DNA from: an uncultured Oscillospiraceae bacterium | GTDB taxonomy: Bacteria > Bacillota > Clostridia > Oscillospirales > Oscillospiraceae | Length of the DNA stretch: 64,000 nt | Assembly (NCBI GenBank): GCA_934623575.1 | Contig: CAKTVL010000001.1 | Location: forward strand, 1 to 64,000 | Reading direction: 5' to 3' | Part shown: positions 26,666 to 37,801 of the stretch, one piece after another | Numbering within the stretch: position 1 is the stretch's first letter | How the letters are laid out: the number at the start of each line of letters is the position of its first letter | Notes under the pieces: generated by a model | What the model was told of the DNA's origin: nothing | Databases searched by the model: none | The model's input: only the letters and a program-made list of their open reading frames with translations | Translations under genes and position numbers: made by a program

Positions 26666-26697
26666 AAAAAAGAAAGGCCCCCGGCCTTTCTTTTTTT
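26666..26697 (+). terminator. Terminator of the aminotransferase gene
   Basis: AAAGAAAGGCC / GGCCTTTCTTT stem with CCCC loop and seven T. Confidence 0.9.
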
Positions 26698-26718
26698 GCC
26701 CCTTGCCTTCCCCTTGAG

Positions 26719-26888
26719 GGGTTCGCGGTATTGAATGACAGGCCGGTGGCCTGTCAGACCCGCGAACCGACCGACCCGCAGGGAGACAGGTGCCCCGCAG
26801 GGGCGGATAAGGTGTCGTTGCGAGGACGCTCCGCGCCCGTACCCCAAGGGCACTTGTTTCACTGCGTGGCAATCCGTCCCCCAAAACA
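26719..26888. repeat. Composite intergenic repeat, copy 1
   Basis: Contains nested inverted repeats (GGTTCGCGG 26720-26728 with CCGCGAACC 26760-26768, around TGACAGGCC / GGCCTGTCA at 26736-26756). A REP-like stretch follows (GTCGTTGCGAGGA, CGTACCCCAAGGGCACTTG, GCGTGGCAATCCGT) that recurs in diverged form at 47110-47205. No coding potential. Ends at a terminator. Confidence 0.7.
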
Positions 26889-26889
26889 C

Positions 26890-26925
26890 AAAAAAGAAGC
26901 ACCCCTCCGGGGTGCTTCTTTTTTG
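26890..26925 (-). terminator. Terminator for the beta-helix gene
   Basis: AAAAAAGAAGCACCCC / GGGGTGCTTCTTTTTT with a four-base loop; symmetrical A and T tracts let it work in both directions. Confidence 0.88.
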
Positions 26926-26943
26926 TGCTCATTTGCTCTTCTC

Positions 26944-28341
26944 TCAGTGTCTCTTCTTCGCCGTCCACGCCATGCCGCTCAGCGACAGCACCGCCGTCAC
27001 CGCATACACGCCAACACCCGCGTCAAACGTCTTGGGGCTCGCCTTAGCCGTGTCAGTGGTCGTATCCGTGCTGGGATAGTAGTAATAAGCAGACTGCTTC
27101 ACCGTCACACCGGACGCCGCCACCGTCTTGACCGAATCAGAAATACCATACAGCTTGCCATCCTTTACACCCTGCGTGGTATCCACCGTGCTGGCGATCG
27201 TATTTCCGGACATCGTCAGCGCCAGCTTATCTGCGGTAAATTCCTTATTGCTTGCCTTCGCATCATCATAGATCAGGTAGCCCTTGCCTGTGATCGTATT
27301 GCCGGTAATACTGACAGTCGGCGTGCTGGACATTCCCAGCAGCTTGTCATGCAGTGTGATGGCATTACCGCCAGTCAATTCCAGGTTGTTCCCGGTAACA
27401 GTGGCGCTGGTCAGACTGCTCAACTGGATGCAGGCCCGGCCGGGATCGGTAACAGAGATCGTGTTCCCGCTGATCGTGGCATTCACGTTGGCATGGTCAA
27501 TATTGATACCGCGCGCATATCCGCCGATCTTGTTATTCTCGATCTTCAGCGTATTGCCGCCACGGCACTGCGCAAAGATCGCATACGCGTTGGAATCCCC
27601 ACTGTACCGGCTGCCCTCAAACACGTTGTCATGGATGTTGTAGACCATCCCTGTGTTCTCAAAGTTATCATACACATACAGGCGGCCATGGAACACGCAA
27701 TTCTTGATCTCCATCTCGCCGGTAGCCGTTTTGCTGCTTCCCTCAGTGGCATTTGCGGCGGATGCTCCCACCGTAGTGCTGGTGGTACTGGTGAAATCAA
27801 TGTTATCAATGGTCAGCTTTCCGGAATTGGTATACATGCTGTCATAGCCGCCGGCCACATACGCCTGCACATTGCCATCCGTCAGCTTAGCCTTGCTGCC
27901 ATCCGCATTGTTCACACCGATAATGCTGTAGCTGGTCCGGAATATCTGGTGATTTCCACCCACTGTGCAATCGATCTGGTTTCCGTTGGACTGCAGCGAA
28001 GTAAAGCCCGCCAGCGTACCGTGGATATAGAACCTGACCTCGGCAACAGAGCCGGAGGTATCTTTGTAACTATACAGCGGTGCGCTGGCATTGGTCACAT
28101 CCAGATACCCCTTCTCCCAAGTCACGCCGAACAGCGCCATATATGCATCGTTGGCCGCCTTGCAGGTATCATACTTCTGGTTTTCGTACACAGCCTTCGC
28201 CGCGGTCACAGCATCGGTGCTGACATTGCTGCCATACGTCAGCTCAAGGGTCACATAGTTCGTCTCTCCCTCCGCCCAGCTGACGCTGCACAGCCCCAGC
28301 GCCATCACCAGCGCCAGGATGGTCGCTATCCACTTTTTCAT
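26944..28341 (-). CDS. Secreted right-handed beta-helix surface protein with SPxT sorting tail
   Basis: 465 residues. A Sec signal peptide ends near residue 23 (SVSWA). The middle has repeated asparagine-ladder coils typical of pectate-lyase-like beta-helices (IENNKIGGY, ISGNTISV, VTGNNLEL, ITGNTITG). The C-terminus has a Tyr cluster YYYY, a Thr-rich linker, SPKTFDAG, a hydrophobic helix and a basic KKRH end, the layout of a sortase signal of SPxTG type although F replaces G. GGGGAAG precedes the ATG. Likely wall-anchored and glycan-interacting; no catalytic residues recognised. Confidence 0.85.
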   Translation of the reverse strand: MKKWIATILALVMALGLCSVSWAEGETNYVTLELTYGSNVSTDAVTAAKAVYENQKYDTCKAANDAYMALFGVTWEKGYLDVTNASAPLYSYKDTSGSVAEVRFYIHGTLAGFTSLQSNGNQIDCTVGGNHQIFRTSYSIIGVNNADGSKAKLTDGNVQAYVAGGYDSMYTNSGKLTIDNIDFTSTTSTTVGASAANATEGSSKTATGEMEIKNCVFHGRLYVYDNFENTGMVYNIHDNVFEGSRYSGDSNAYAIFAQCRGGNTLKIENNKIGGYARGINIDHANVNATISGNTISVTDPGRACIQLSSLTSATVTGNNLELTGGNAITLHDKLLGMSSTPTVSITGNTITGKGYLIYDDAKASNKEFTADKLALTMSGNTIASTVDTTQGVKDGKLYGISDSVKTVAASGVTVKQSAYYYYPSTDTTTDTAKASPKTFDAGVGVYAVTAVLSLSGMAWTAKKRH

Positions 28342-28384
28342 CTGTTTTCTTCCCCTTTTTAGGTAAAATTTCCGCAGCCGCCCT

Positions 28385-28442
28385 CGTTTTAATCCCGTTA
28401 AAACGCCAAAGCAGGAGTACTCCTGCGGATACCCCGATTATA
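28385..28442 (-). promoter_or_regulatory. -10 box with palindromes upstream of the beta-helix gene
   Basis: On the minus strand TATAAT (28442-28437) is followed by a perfect 16-base palindrome GCAGGAGTACTCCTGC (28411-28426) and a hairpin CGTTTTAA / TTAAAACG (28385-28405). The first is placed like an operator at the transcription start; no good -35 box is visible. Confidence 0.5.
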
Positions 28443-28549
28443 TCACCCCAGCCCCGTTTGACCACGACTTTTCGCCTATCCGCTGCCTTTTTCTGCGATA
28501 TGCACAGAAATCTCTCTCCCCGATTGTGCATTCCACCCATCCCCCGCGC

Positions 28550-28584
28550 AAAAAAACATCCACCCTGTCGGGTGGATGCTTTTT
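28550..28584 (-). terminator. Terminator of the alaS-HIT operon
   Basis: AAAAAACATCCACCC / GGGTGGATGCTTTTT with TGTC loop, directly after the HIT gene. Confidence 0.9.
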
Positions 28585-28592
28585 GCGCTCGC

Positions 28593-28934
28593 TTAGCCCG
28601 GAGGCCACGTCATGTCGCGGCCCGCCAGCACATGGAAGTGCAGGTGCTTCACGGTCTGCCCCGCCTGGTCGCCGCAGTTGTTGACGATGCGGTAGCTCTC
28701 CGCGCCCAGCTCCCTGCAGATCTGCGCGATGACCTCGAAACAGTGGGCCACCACGCCGCTATTCTCCGCCGTAATGGCGTTGGCGCAGCAGATGTGCTCC
28801 TTGGGCACCACCAGGAAGTGGGTGGGCGCCTGCGGCTCGATGTCGTAAAAGGCGTAGCACTGCTCGTCCTCATACGCCTTATTGCTGGGGATCTCCCCCG
28901 CGATAATGGCGCAAAACAGGCAATCGTTCTTCAT
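28593..28934 (-). CDS. HIT-family (Hint/PKCI) nucleotide phosphoramidase
   Basis: 113 residues, full length. N-terminal CLFCAIIAGEIPSNK, and catalytic histidine triad in KHLHFHVLAG. Hydrolyses AMP-lysine or aminoacyl-AMP-type phosphoramidates, which suits its place after alaS. ATG 28934 lies 13 bases after AAAGGAG; a GTG four codons upstream is possible but too close to the ribosome site. Confidence 0.93.
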   Translation of the reverse strand: MKNDCLFCAIIAGEIPSNKAYEDEQCYAFYDIEPQAPTHFLVVPKEHICCANAITAENSGVVAHCFEVIAQICRELGAESYRIVNNCGDQAGQTVKHLHFHVLAGRDMTWPPG

Positions 28935-28996
28935 CTCGTCTCGCACGCTCCTTTCTGTTGACTTTCTATTACTTTCTGTGTTGTTCTGAAATGCAG

Positions 28997-31645
<2,649 letters not shown>

Positions 31646-31671
31646 AGTCGTTGTCTCCTTTGCAGTATATA

Positions 31672-32328
31672 TCAAATTTTTTTCTTGCTCTCGTTCCACT
31701 GGCGGGTCATGGCCGCCAGCTCCTCCTCCAGGTTCATGAAAAACCGGGAGATGTGCAGCCCGTCCGCCAGCGCGTGGTTGACGAACAGCGACACCGGCAG
31801 CGTGGTGCGGCCGTTGGCGGTGACGTACTTGCCCCAGCTGATCCGAGGGTTGCTGTCGTCCGGACTCTCCGCCGGGTGCTGCAGCTGGGAGTAGTGCATC
31901 CACGGCAGGCTGGACACGAAGAAATAGCTCAGCACGTCGCCGTCCTCTGTCAGGGTGCCCCGCTCCAGCACCTCCTGCTGCCGCCGCCGGCCCTGCGCCA
32001 CAAACTCGTCGTAGGGCAGCTCGCCCTCCACATTGCAGTAGACGTACACGCCGTCGCTTTTCATGGCGGTGTAGGACGGCGCGCACCAGTCATACTCCGC
32101 CACCCGCCCGTCCGGCAGGATGCGCCGCCGCAGCTGGGGCACGGCGTTGGCCGCCCGCACCACCGCGTACAGCATGCTCAGGAAAAAGGGCCTGTCGCCC
32201 CGGGCGGCCATCATATCCGTGATGTCCATCTCCACCGTCAGCCCGGCGAAGGGGAACGTCATGCCCCGGAAATAGGCGAACTGCCCGCTGCGGGGGTCCT
32301 GCTCCATATTGATAATGGTATAGTGCAT
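31672..32328 (-). CDS. Chloramphenicol-acetyltransferase-like protein
   Basis: 218 residues of the CAT family. The catalytic block at the C-terminus reads NHALADGLHISRF, keeping the active-site His and the DG pair (CAT has HHAxxDG), and SLPWMHYSQLQHP resembles the CAT substrate-site segment. Typical CATs are about 215 residues. GGGAGGTGGAG precedes the ATG. Unusually it lies between the T-box terminator and alaS (26-base gap), so alanine starvation should induce it. Real substrate unknown; resistance is only one possibility. Confidence 0.88.
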   Translation of the reverse strand: MHYTIINMEQDPRSGQFAYFRGMTFPFAGLTVEMDITDMMAARGDRPFFLSMLYAVVRAANAVPQLRRRILPDGRVAEYDWCAPSYTAMKSDGVYVYCNVEGELPYDEFVAQGRRRQQEVLERGTLTEDGDVLSYFFVSSLPWMHYSQLQHPAESPDDSNPRISWGKYVTANGRTTLPVSLFVNHALADGLHISRFFMNLEEELAAMTRQWNESKKKI

Positions 32329-32351
32329 TCTCCACCTCCCGTATACCGCGA

Positions 32352-32602
32352 GCAAAAACGCCCCTGTCTGCGCCATGCAGACAGGGGCGAGGCTAATGTC
32401 GCGGTACCACCCTGATTCGGCGGTCGCCCGCCCTCTCAGTGCCCTGTAACGGGAGCACCCCGTGCCGCTCCTCGCGGCCGGCTCGAAAGTGGCTGCCACC
32501 GCACCTGTCCCAACGGGCTTGCACTGTCCCCGTCTCGCTCCGGGCGGACTGCGGCGGCTCTCTTTCTCATCGCCATTTTACGCATTTTGGTTACACATTT
32601 AT
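32352..32602 (-). promoter_or_regulatory. T-box riboswitch leader (alanine type)
   Basis: Minus-strand leader with the T-box core AGGGTGGTACCGCG at 32413-32400, which pairs with uncharged tRNA 3' end. It is followed by a competing terminator (12-base-pair stem 32359-32370 / 32378-32389 plus five T at 32358-32354). Stem I region lies between about 32590 and 32480; a GCA GCC stretch near 32491-32495 could hold the alanine specifier codon. Controls the acetyltransferase-alaS-HIT operon. Confidence 0.9.
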
Positions 32603-32608
32603 AGACGT

Positions 32609-32636
32609 ATTGTACCACAAACTCTACCGATGTCAA
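32609..32636 (-). promoter_or_regulatory. Promoter of the T-box operon
   Basis: TTGACA (32636-32631), 16-base spacer, TACAAT (32614-32609). Confidence 0.82.
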
Positions 32637-32680
32637 CACGAAAGTTCCGCTTTGATCCCATTTTTTGTGGGGTTTTTCTC

Positions 32681-32708
32681 TTGTCTTTCCCCTATCTTGT
32701 GTTATACT
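32681..32708 (+). promoter_or_regulatory. Promoter of the yoaK-like gene
   Basis: TTGTCT (32681-32686), 16-base spacer, TATACT (32703-32708). Confidence 0.65.
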
Positions 32709-32742
32709 GATAGCCGCAAAGTGACAGAAAGGGGCAAATTTT

Positions 32743-33462
32743 GTGAAAAAACTCTCCCAAAACGACCACATTGACCTGTACCGCCACCTATCCTTCTGCG
32801 CCGTCGGCGGCTTCTTCGGCTGCTACGCCGTGCTGGTCCACGGCGGCGTCATGGGCAACGCCCAGACGGTGAACCTGCTGGAGCTGCTGCTGGACGCCCT
32901 GCGGGGCAACGCCCACGCCGTGGCGCTGCACCTCGGCGCGCTGGTGCTGTATGTGCTGGGCACCATGCTGACGGTGCTGCTGCCCCACTGGTTCGGCTGG
33001 GACATGCACAAGGTCTCCCCCCTTATCACCGCGGCGGCCGCTGTGGTCATCGCCTTCCTGCCGGAGACGCTGGACCCGGTGGTGGCCCTGTACCCCATCT
33101 TTTTCGCCATGAGCACCCAGTGGAGCAGCTTCGGCGGCGCCCGCGGCTTCTACAGCTCCACCATTTTCTCCACCAACAACACCAAGCAGACGTCCCTGGC
33201 GCTGGCCAACTACCTGTGCGACCACGACCGGGCCCATCTGCGCAAGCTGTGGTTCTTCCTGTTCACGCTGCTGTGCTTTCACGTCGGCGCAGCCATGGCC
33301 TACTTCGCCGTGGACCTGTGGTACATCCGGGGCGCGCTGGCGGTGCTGCCCCTGATCGCCTGGGCCTTTTTCCTGGCTCTCTGCGAGCGGCAGCACGAGG
33401 CGCTGGCCGCGGAGCCGGAGGAAAATACCGACCCCGCCGCCCATCCCACCAGCAATGCGTAA
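32743..33462 (+). CDS. YoaK/DUF1275-family membrane protein
   Basis: 239 residues with six hydrophobic segments. The family pattern is visible as GGFFGCYAVLVHGGVMGNAQTVN and the later MSTQWSSFGGARGFYSSTIFSTNN. Function not established in the family. GTG start at 32743 with AAAGGGG eight bases upstream. C-terminal tail is hydrophilic and charged. Confidence 0.85.
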   Translation: MKKLSQNDHIDLYRHLSFCAVGGFFGCYAVLVHGGVMGNAQTVNLLELLLDALRGNAHAVALHLGALVLYVLGTMLTVLLPHWFGWDMHKVSPLITAAAAVVIAFLPETLDPVVALYPIFFAMSTQWSSFGGARGFYSSTIFSTNNTKQTSLALANYLCDHDRAHLRKLWFFLFTLLCFHVGAAMAYFAVDLWYIRGALAVLPLIAWAFFLALCERQHEALAAEPEENTDPAAHPTSNA

Positions 33463-33496
33463 TACGGCTCACCCCCGGCTTCGCCGGGACATATGC

Positions 33497-33534
33497 AAAA
33501 CCAGCCCCCGGCTTCGCCGGGGGCTGGTTTTTTT
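33497..33534. terminator. Bidirectional terminator
   Basis: Twelve-base-pair stem CCAGCCCCCGGC / GCCGGGGGCTGG with seven T. A partial copy of the stem (CCCCCGGCTTCGCCGGG) sits just upstream at about 33473-33489. Confidence 0.88.
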
Positions 33535-33541
33535 GTATGTA

Positions 33542-34768
33542 TCACTTTCCGCTGAGCTCCACCGCGTGGCGGACGAAGCTCATGGGCGGCACCGGACGCG
33601 GCAGCTGCATGGTGAACACCATCTGCGGCGTTTTCGGCTCGGTAAGTGCATTGCCCTCGCTGTCGCGCATCACGGGGACGGTAACGGCAAAGGGCTTGGT
33701 ATCCGGCCCCACCACCTCCACGGTGTCACCAGCGGCGAACTTGTTCCGCAGGCTCAGCGTGGCCAGGCCGCTCTCGTCGCAGTCCGTCACCACGGCACAG
33801 ATCTGCCAGTCCCGCAGGTACCGGGCGCTCTCGTAATACTGCCCCGGCTGGCCGTAGAAAAAGCCCGTGGCGTAGTGCCGGTGGCTGATGTGCTCCACCT
33901 CGTCCCGCCACACCGGGTCCAGCGGCTGTCCCGCCGCCGCGGCGTCCAGGCAGTGGCGGTACGCCCCGGTGACGATGGCCGCGTAATAGGCGGATTTGGC
34001 CCGGCCCTCGATCTTCAGGCAGTCCACACCGGCGGCCATCAGGTCGTCCAGGTGGTCGATCATGCACATGTCGCGGCTGTTCATGATGTACGTCCCCTTC
34101 TCGTCCTCGAACACAGGGAAGTACTCGCCGGGGCGCTTTTCCTCCATCAGCGCGTACTGATACCGGCAGGGCTGGGCGCACTCGCCCCGGTTGCTGTCCC
34201 GCCCGGTCATGTAGTTGCTCAGCAGGCAGCGCCCGGAGTAGCTGACGCACATGGCGCCGTGGCAGAAGGCCTCCAGCTCCAGCTCCGGGGACACTCTGGC
34301 ACGGATGGCCGCGATCTCCTCCAGACTCAGCTCCCGGGCCAGCACCACGCGCTTGGCCCCCAGGTCGTACCACGCCTGGGCGCAGACGTGGTTGGCCACG
34401 GACTGCTGGGTGCTGATGTGGCGCTGGCAGTGGGGCGCGTACCGCCCCGCCAGGGTAAAGGCCCCCAGATCGGCCAAAATCAGGGCATCCACCCCCGCCG
34501 CATCCAGCTTTTCCAGATGGGCGGGCAGGGCCTCCGCCTCGTTCCAGCGGGGCATGGTGTTCACCGTGGCGTGGACCTTCACACCGTGCTCGTGGGCGAA
34601 TCGTACCGCCCGGGGCAGCTGCTCATCGTCGAAATTCCCGGCGAAGGAGCGCATGCCGAAGGAGGTCCCCGCCAGATACACCGCGTCCGCGCCATACAGC
34701 ACGGCCATCTGCAGCTTTTCCCAGTCCCCCGCCGGGGACAGCAGCTCCGGCTTTCTCCGCGCCGCCAT
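33542..34768 (-). CDS. U32-family peptidase/tRNA hydroxylation protein
   Basis: 408 residues. The U32 signature appears as EAFCHGAMCVSYSGRC and the Cys-rich NRGECAQPCRY, likely iron-sulfur ligands. Close to YrrO/TrhP, which hydroxylate U34 of tRNA in Bacillus and E. coli, and historically called collagenase-like peptidases. Its ATG shares one base with the mltG stop, as expected for the conserved mltG-U32 pairing. Confidence 0.92.
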   Translation of the reverse strand: MAARRKPELLSPAGDWEKLQMAVLYGADAVYLAGTSFGMRSFAGNFDDEQLPRAVRFAHEHGVKVHATVNTMPRWNEAEALPAHLEKLDAAGVDALILADLGAFTLAGRYAPHCQRHISTQQSVANHVCAQAWYDLGAKRVVLARELSLEEIAAIRARVSPELELEAFCHGAMCVSYSGRCLLSNYMTGRDSNRGECAQPCRYQYALMEEKRPGEYFPVFEDEKGTYIMNSRDMCMIDHLDDLMAAGVDCLKIEGRAKSAYYAAIVTGAYRHCLDAAAAGQPLDPVWRDEVEHISHRHYATGFFYGQPGQYYESARYLRDWQICAVVTDCDESGLATLSLRNKFAAGDTVEVVGPDTKPFAVTVPVMRDSEGNALTEPKTPQMVFTMQLPRPVPPMSFVRHAVELSGK

Positions 34769-35943
34769 CAGGAGTAAATGGGCTGGTATTCACCGCTGTT
34801 GATGAACTTCAGGTGCTCATTATAGTCGGTGAAGAAGTGGCTCTTGCCGTCCTTGCCCAGGGCGAAGAAATAATAATTGGTATCCGCCGGGTAGATGGCC
34901 GCCTGAATGGCGCTGAGGCCGGGGTTGCAGATGGGGCCCGGCGTCAATCCGGGGTTGATATAGGTGTTGTAGGGGCTGTCGATCTCCGTGTCGAAGGTCT
35001 TAACACCGTCGTGCTTCATGATATAGTTGATGGTGGAGCACAGCTGCAGCGCCCGTCCGCCCTTCTCGCTGTCCGGGTTCTCCAGACGGTTGTGGATGAC
35101 GGAGCTGATGTTCTTGCGCTCGGTGTCGTCACCGATGGACTCCTTCTCGATCAGGGACGCCATGGTCACGATCTCCTGCAGGGTGTAGGGCGAGACCTTG
35201 ATGTCCGCCAGCATCTGCTGGCTGATCTGGTTCTTGAAGTACAGCAGCATGGTCTCCACGGTGTAGACCGCGGAGCGGTTCTTGTCGAACTCATAGGTGC
35301 TGGGGAACAGGAAGCCCTCCACCCGGTCGATGCTGCCCAGCTTGTCGCTATCCAGGAAGTCGTAGTCCTCGTACTCGAAGTTGGCGCAGGCGTCCTCCAG
35401 ATCCTCCTTGGTGGCCACGCCCTTCTCCGCCAGCAGGTCGATGATCTCCCGCACGGTGTAGCCCTCCGGGATGGTGACCTTGATCAGGCCCTGAGCCTCC
35501 TTGGAGTCCGACTCCCAGTCGTGCATGTTGGTGATCAGCGCCCGGAAGTCCATGTCGCTGTTCAGGGTGTAGGTGCCCGGCTCCACATAGCGGTCGTAGT
35601 GCAGCAGTGAGCCGGCGATGTTGAACACCAGCCGGGAATTGATCAGCCCTGCGTCGTGCAGCTTCTTGGCCACGTCGCCCCGGCTGTCGCCCTCCTCCAC
35701 GGTGATCTCCACCTCGGTATAGGGCTTGTTCAGCGAGCATACGTCGTTGACCAGCAGCCAGCCGATGCCCGCCAGCAGGCAGGAGGCCAGCAGCACGCAG
35801 GCCAGATAGATCACCGTGCGGTTGCGCTTGCTCTGCCGGCGGCGGTCGCTGCTGCGGCGCTGCTCGGAGGACGCCTGGCGGCGCACCTCGTCGGCGTCCC
35901 ACTTCGCCGTTGCAAATTCGTTTCTCTCGTCGCGGTTTGCCAT
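34768..35943 (-). CDS. mltG: Endolytic transglycosylase MltG
   Basis: 391 residues. Short basic cytoplasmic N-terminus, one membrane helix (about 44-66), a LysM-like region, then the YceG domain with the catalytic glutamate in ASLIEKES and the SPYNTY / GLTPGPICNPG signature. Cleaves nascent peptidoglycan at the membrane and sets glycan strand length. Between tmk and the U32 gene in one operon. Confidence 0.95.
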   Translation of the reverse strand: MANRDERNEFATAKWDADEVRRQASSEQRRSSDRRRQSKRNRTVIYLACVLLASCLLAGIGWLLVNDVCSLNKPYTEVEITVEEGDSRGDVAKKLHDAGLINSRLVFNIAGSLLHYDRYVEPGTYTLNSDMDFRALITNMHDWESDSKEAQGLIKVTIPEGYTVREIIDLLAEKGVATKEDLEDACANFEYEDYDFLDSDKLGSIDRVEGFLFPSTYEFDKNRSAVYTVETMLLYFKNQISQQMLADIKVSPYTLQEIVTMASLIEKESIGDDTERKNISSVIHNRLENPDSEKGGRALQLCSTINYIMKHDGVKTFDTEIDSPYNTYINPGLTPGPICNPGLSAIQAAIYPADTNYYFFALGKDGKSHFFTDYNEHLKFINSGEYQPIYS

Positions 35944-35965
35944 AGTCTTTGCTCCTTTCCGCGCG

Positions 35966-36634
35966 TCAGCCGATGAGATCGGCCACGCACGTCATCACTT
36001 CGTTGTGTATGTCCTCGATGGAACGGGGCGCGCCGTCTCTGGCGCAGTCGATGCGCGTCCAGCCGCAGCGCGCCACCACATGGGCGGCGTTCTCCCGGCA
36101 CCGGCGCAGGTATTCCTCGTCCTTCTCGTGGATGTCCGCCTTGGTATGGGTGTCCGCCTCCCGCCGGCGCATCATCTGCTCCGTGGCCTCGGTGGGCATG
36201 TCCAGATACAGCACCCGCGTGGGCGCCGGCAGCCCCAGCAGCCGGTACTCGAAGTCGAACAGCCAGTCCAGAAAGCCGTCCCGCTGCTCCGGCGGCAGCT
36301 TGCCGGTCTGGTGGACGGCGTTGCTGGTGGTGTACCGGTCGGCGATCAGCAGTCCGCCGGACTCGTAGTACCCGCCCCAGTCCTGCTTGTAGGAGGCGTA
36401 GCGGTCCACGGAGTAGAACACCGACGCCGCGTAGGCGTTGACGTCGCCGGGCTTATCGCCGAAGGCCCCGCCCAGATACAGCCGTATCAGCGCGGAGGAC
36501 TCCTCCTTGTACCGGGGGAACTCCAGCTTCCGGAAGGGGATGCCCCGGCGCGTCAACTCCTCGCACAGCAGCGCGGACTGGGTGGCCTTGCCGGACCCGT
36601 CCGTCCCCTCAAACACGATGAGCTTTCCCTGCAC
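35966..36634 (-). CDS. tmk: Thymidylate kinase-like protein
   Basis: 222 residues. P-loop GTDGSGKATQ (about 9-18), DR(Y/F)-type motif ADRYTTSNA and a lid-like MRRREAD segment. Phosphorylates dTMP; it belongs to the longer clostridial variant, so another deoxynucleotide is possible. Start is GTG 36634 with GGAGGAGG eight bases upstream; the ATG further upstream is outside this signal. Confidence 0.88.
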   Translation of the reverse strand: MQGKLIVFEGTDGSGKATQSALLCEELTRRGIPFRKLEFPRYKEESSALIRLYLGGAFGDKPGDVNAYAASVFYSVDRYASYKQDWGGYYESGGLLIADRYTTSNAVHQTGKLPPEQRDGFLDWLFDFEYRLLGLPAPTRVLYLDMPTEATEQMMRRREADTHTKADIHEKDEEYLRRCRENAAHVVARCGWTRIDCARDGAPRSIEDIHNEVMTCVADLIG

Positions 36635-36731
36635 AGCGCTCGCCTCCTCCGGGCATGGTGACCCATAGTACAGCATATTCTACCACAGTTTTCCCGGTTT
36701 GTAAACCATCCAAACGGAGCAGCCTATGCAG

Positions 36732-36762
36732 AAAGGGCTGTTCCGGCAGGAACAGCCCTCTT
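36732..36762 (-). terminator. Terminator of the rarD-like gene
   Basis: AGGGCTGTTCC / GGAACAGCCCT stem directly after the minus-strand stop codon at 36767; T tract short. Confidence 0.65.
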
Positions 36763-36766
36763 CTCT

Positions 36767-37675
36767 CTATTGCGCGGCCGCCTTGCTCTTCTGCTTCTCC
36801 TCGTAGACGGTGTTCAGCACATACAGGATGACGCCCGCCCAGATGAACAGGAAGCTGATGAGCTTGTCCCGGGTCAGCGCCTCGCCCATGATGGCCCCAC
36901 AGAGCAGCGACAGCGTGGGGCTGATGTACTGGCATATCCCGGTGGTCATCAGCGGCAGATGGCGCACGCCGATGGCGTAGAACACCATGGGCAGCCCGGT
37001 GACGATGCCGCCGCCGATCATCAGCAGCTGCTTCAGCACGGTCATGCTACCCATGCCGTTGTTCCCCATGCGGAAGAACAGGACGAACAGCAGCGCCACC
37101 GGCACCATCATCAATATCTCCGACGCGGTGGAGACGATGGAGTCGATGGTCAGGCTCTTCTTGATGGCCGCATACACGGCGAACATCAGCGCCAGGGCGA
37201 TGGTCACATAGGGCACGCCGCCGAAGCCGGAGGTGCTGCGCACGATGCCCACCACCACGATGGCGATGATGACCCCGTGCCGCCAGCTGAGCTTCTCCCG
37301 GAAGATCAGCGCGCCCAGGGCGAACACCACCAGCGGCTGGATGTAATAGCCCAGGCTGCACTCCAGCACCCGGCCGTTCCGCACCGCCCACAGATACACC
37401 AGCCAGTCGCCGAACAGCAGCACCGACGCGGGGATCTCCCGCTTGAGCACCTGCCGATCCCGGAACACCGCCCGCAGCTGCGGCAGCTTGCCCTGCGCCT
37501 TCAGGATGCACAGGCAGGCCACCGCCGCCCAAATAATGCGGCAGGCCATGAGAAAGAACGTGTCCATCTCCCCGCACAGGGCCGTGACCATGTACCAGTA
37601 CAGCGGCTGGAACCCCCAGATCAAAAAGCACACGCTCATGGCGCCGAGACCCCTGCGGTAATCGACCGTCTGCAT
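36767..37675 (-). CDS. rarD: RarD-type EamA (DMT) transporter
   Basis: 302 residues, ten transmembrane helices in two EamA repeats. RarD hallmarks: FLIWGFQPLYW at the start, IPASVLLFGDWLVYLWAVRNG and SLGYYIQPL. Drug/metabolite exporter of uncertain substrate. ATG 37675 with GAGGGAAA upstream; a much longer in-frame extension upstream overlaps the HAD gene promoter and is rejected. Confidence 0.92.
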   Translation of the reverse strand: MQTVDYRRGLGAMSVCFLIWGFQPLYWYMVTALCGEMDTFFLMACRIIWAAVACLCILKAQGKLPQLRAVFRDRQVLKREIPASVLLFGDWLVYLWAVRNGRVLECSLGYYIQPLVVFALGALIFREKLSWRHGVIIAIVVVGIVRSTSGFGGVPYVTIALALMFAVYAAIKKSLTIDSIVSTASEILMMVPVALLFVLFFRMGNNGMGSMTVLKQLLMIGGGIVTGLPMVFYAIGVRHLPLMTTGICQYISPTLSLLCGAIMGEALTRDKLISFLFIWAGVILYVLNTVYEEKQKSKAAAQ

Positions 37676-37801
37676 AGACTTTCCCTCACTTTTCTCCGCA
37701 AAACGCGGAAATCCACCATTTACAGCGGATAATAACCATGATATGATAGCACCTGTACTCCGGAATGGCAAGACGTATTTTCCGGGAAGAGGAGGGCGCG
37801 C

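Noticed and set aside
26492..26968. Open frames across the composite repeat
   Set aside because: They run through two terminators and REP-like sequence, with no start signal.
31646..32086. N-terminal extension of alaS
   Set aside because: The frame is open but overlaps the acetyltransferase gene; AlaRS starts at 31645 with its own AAGGAG.
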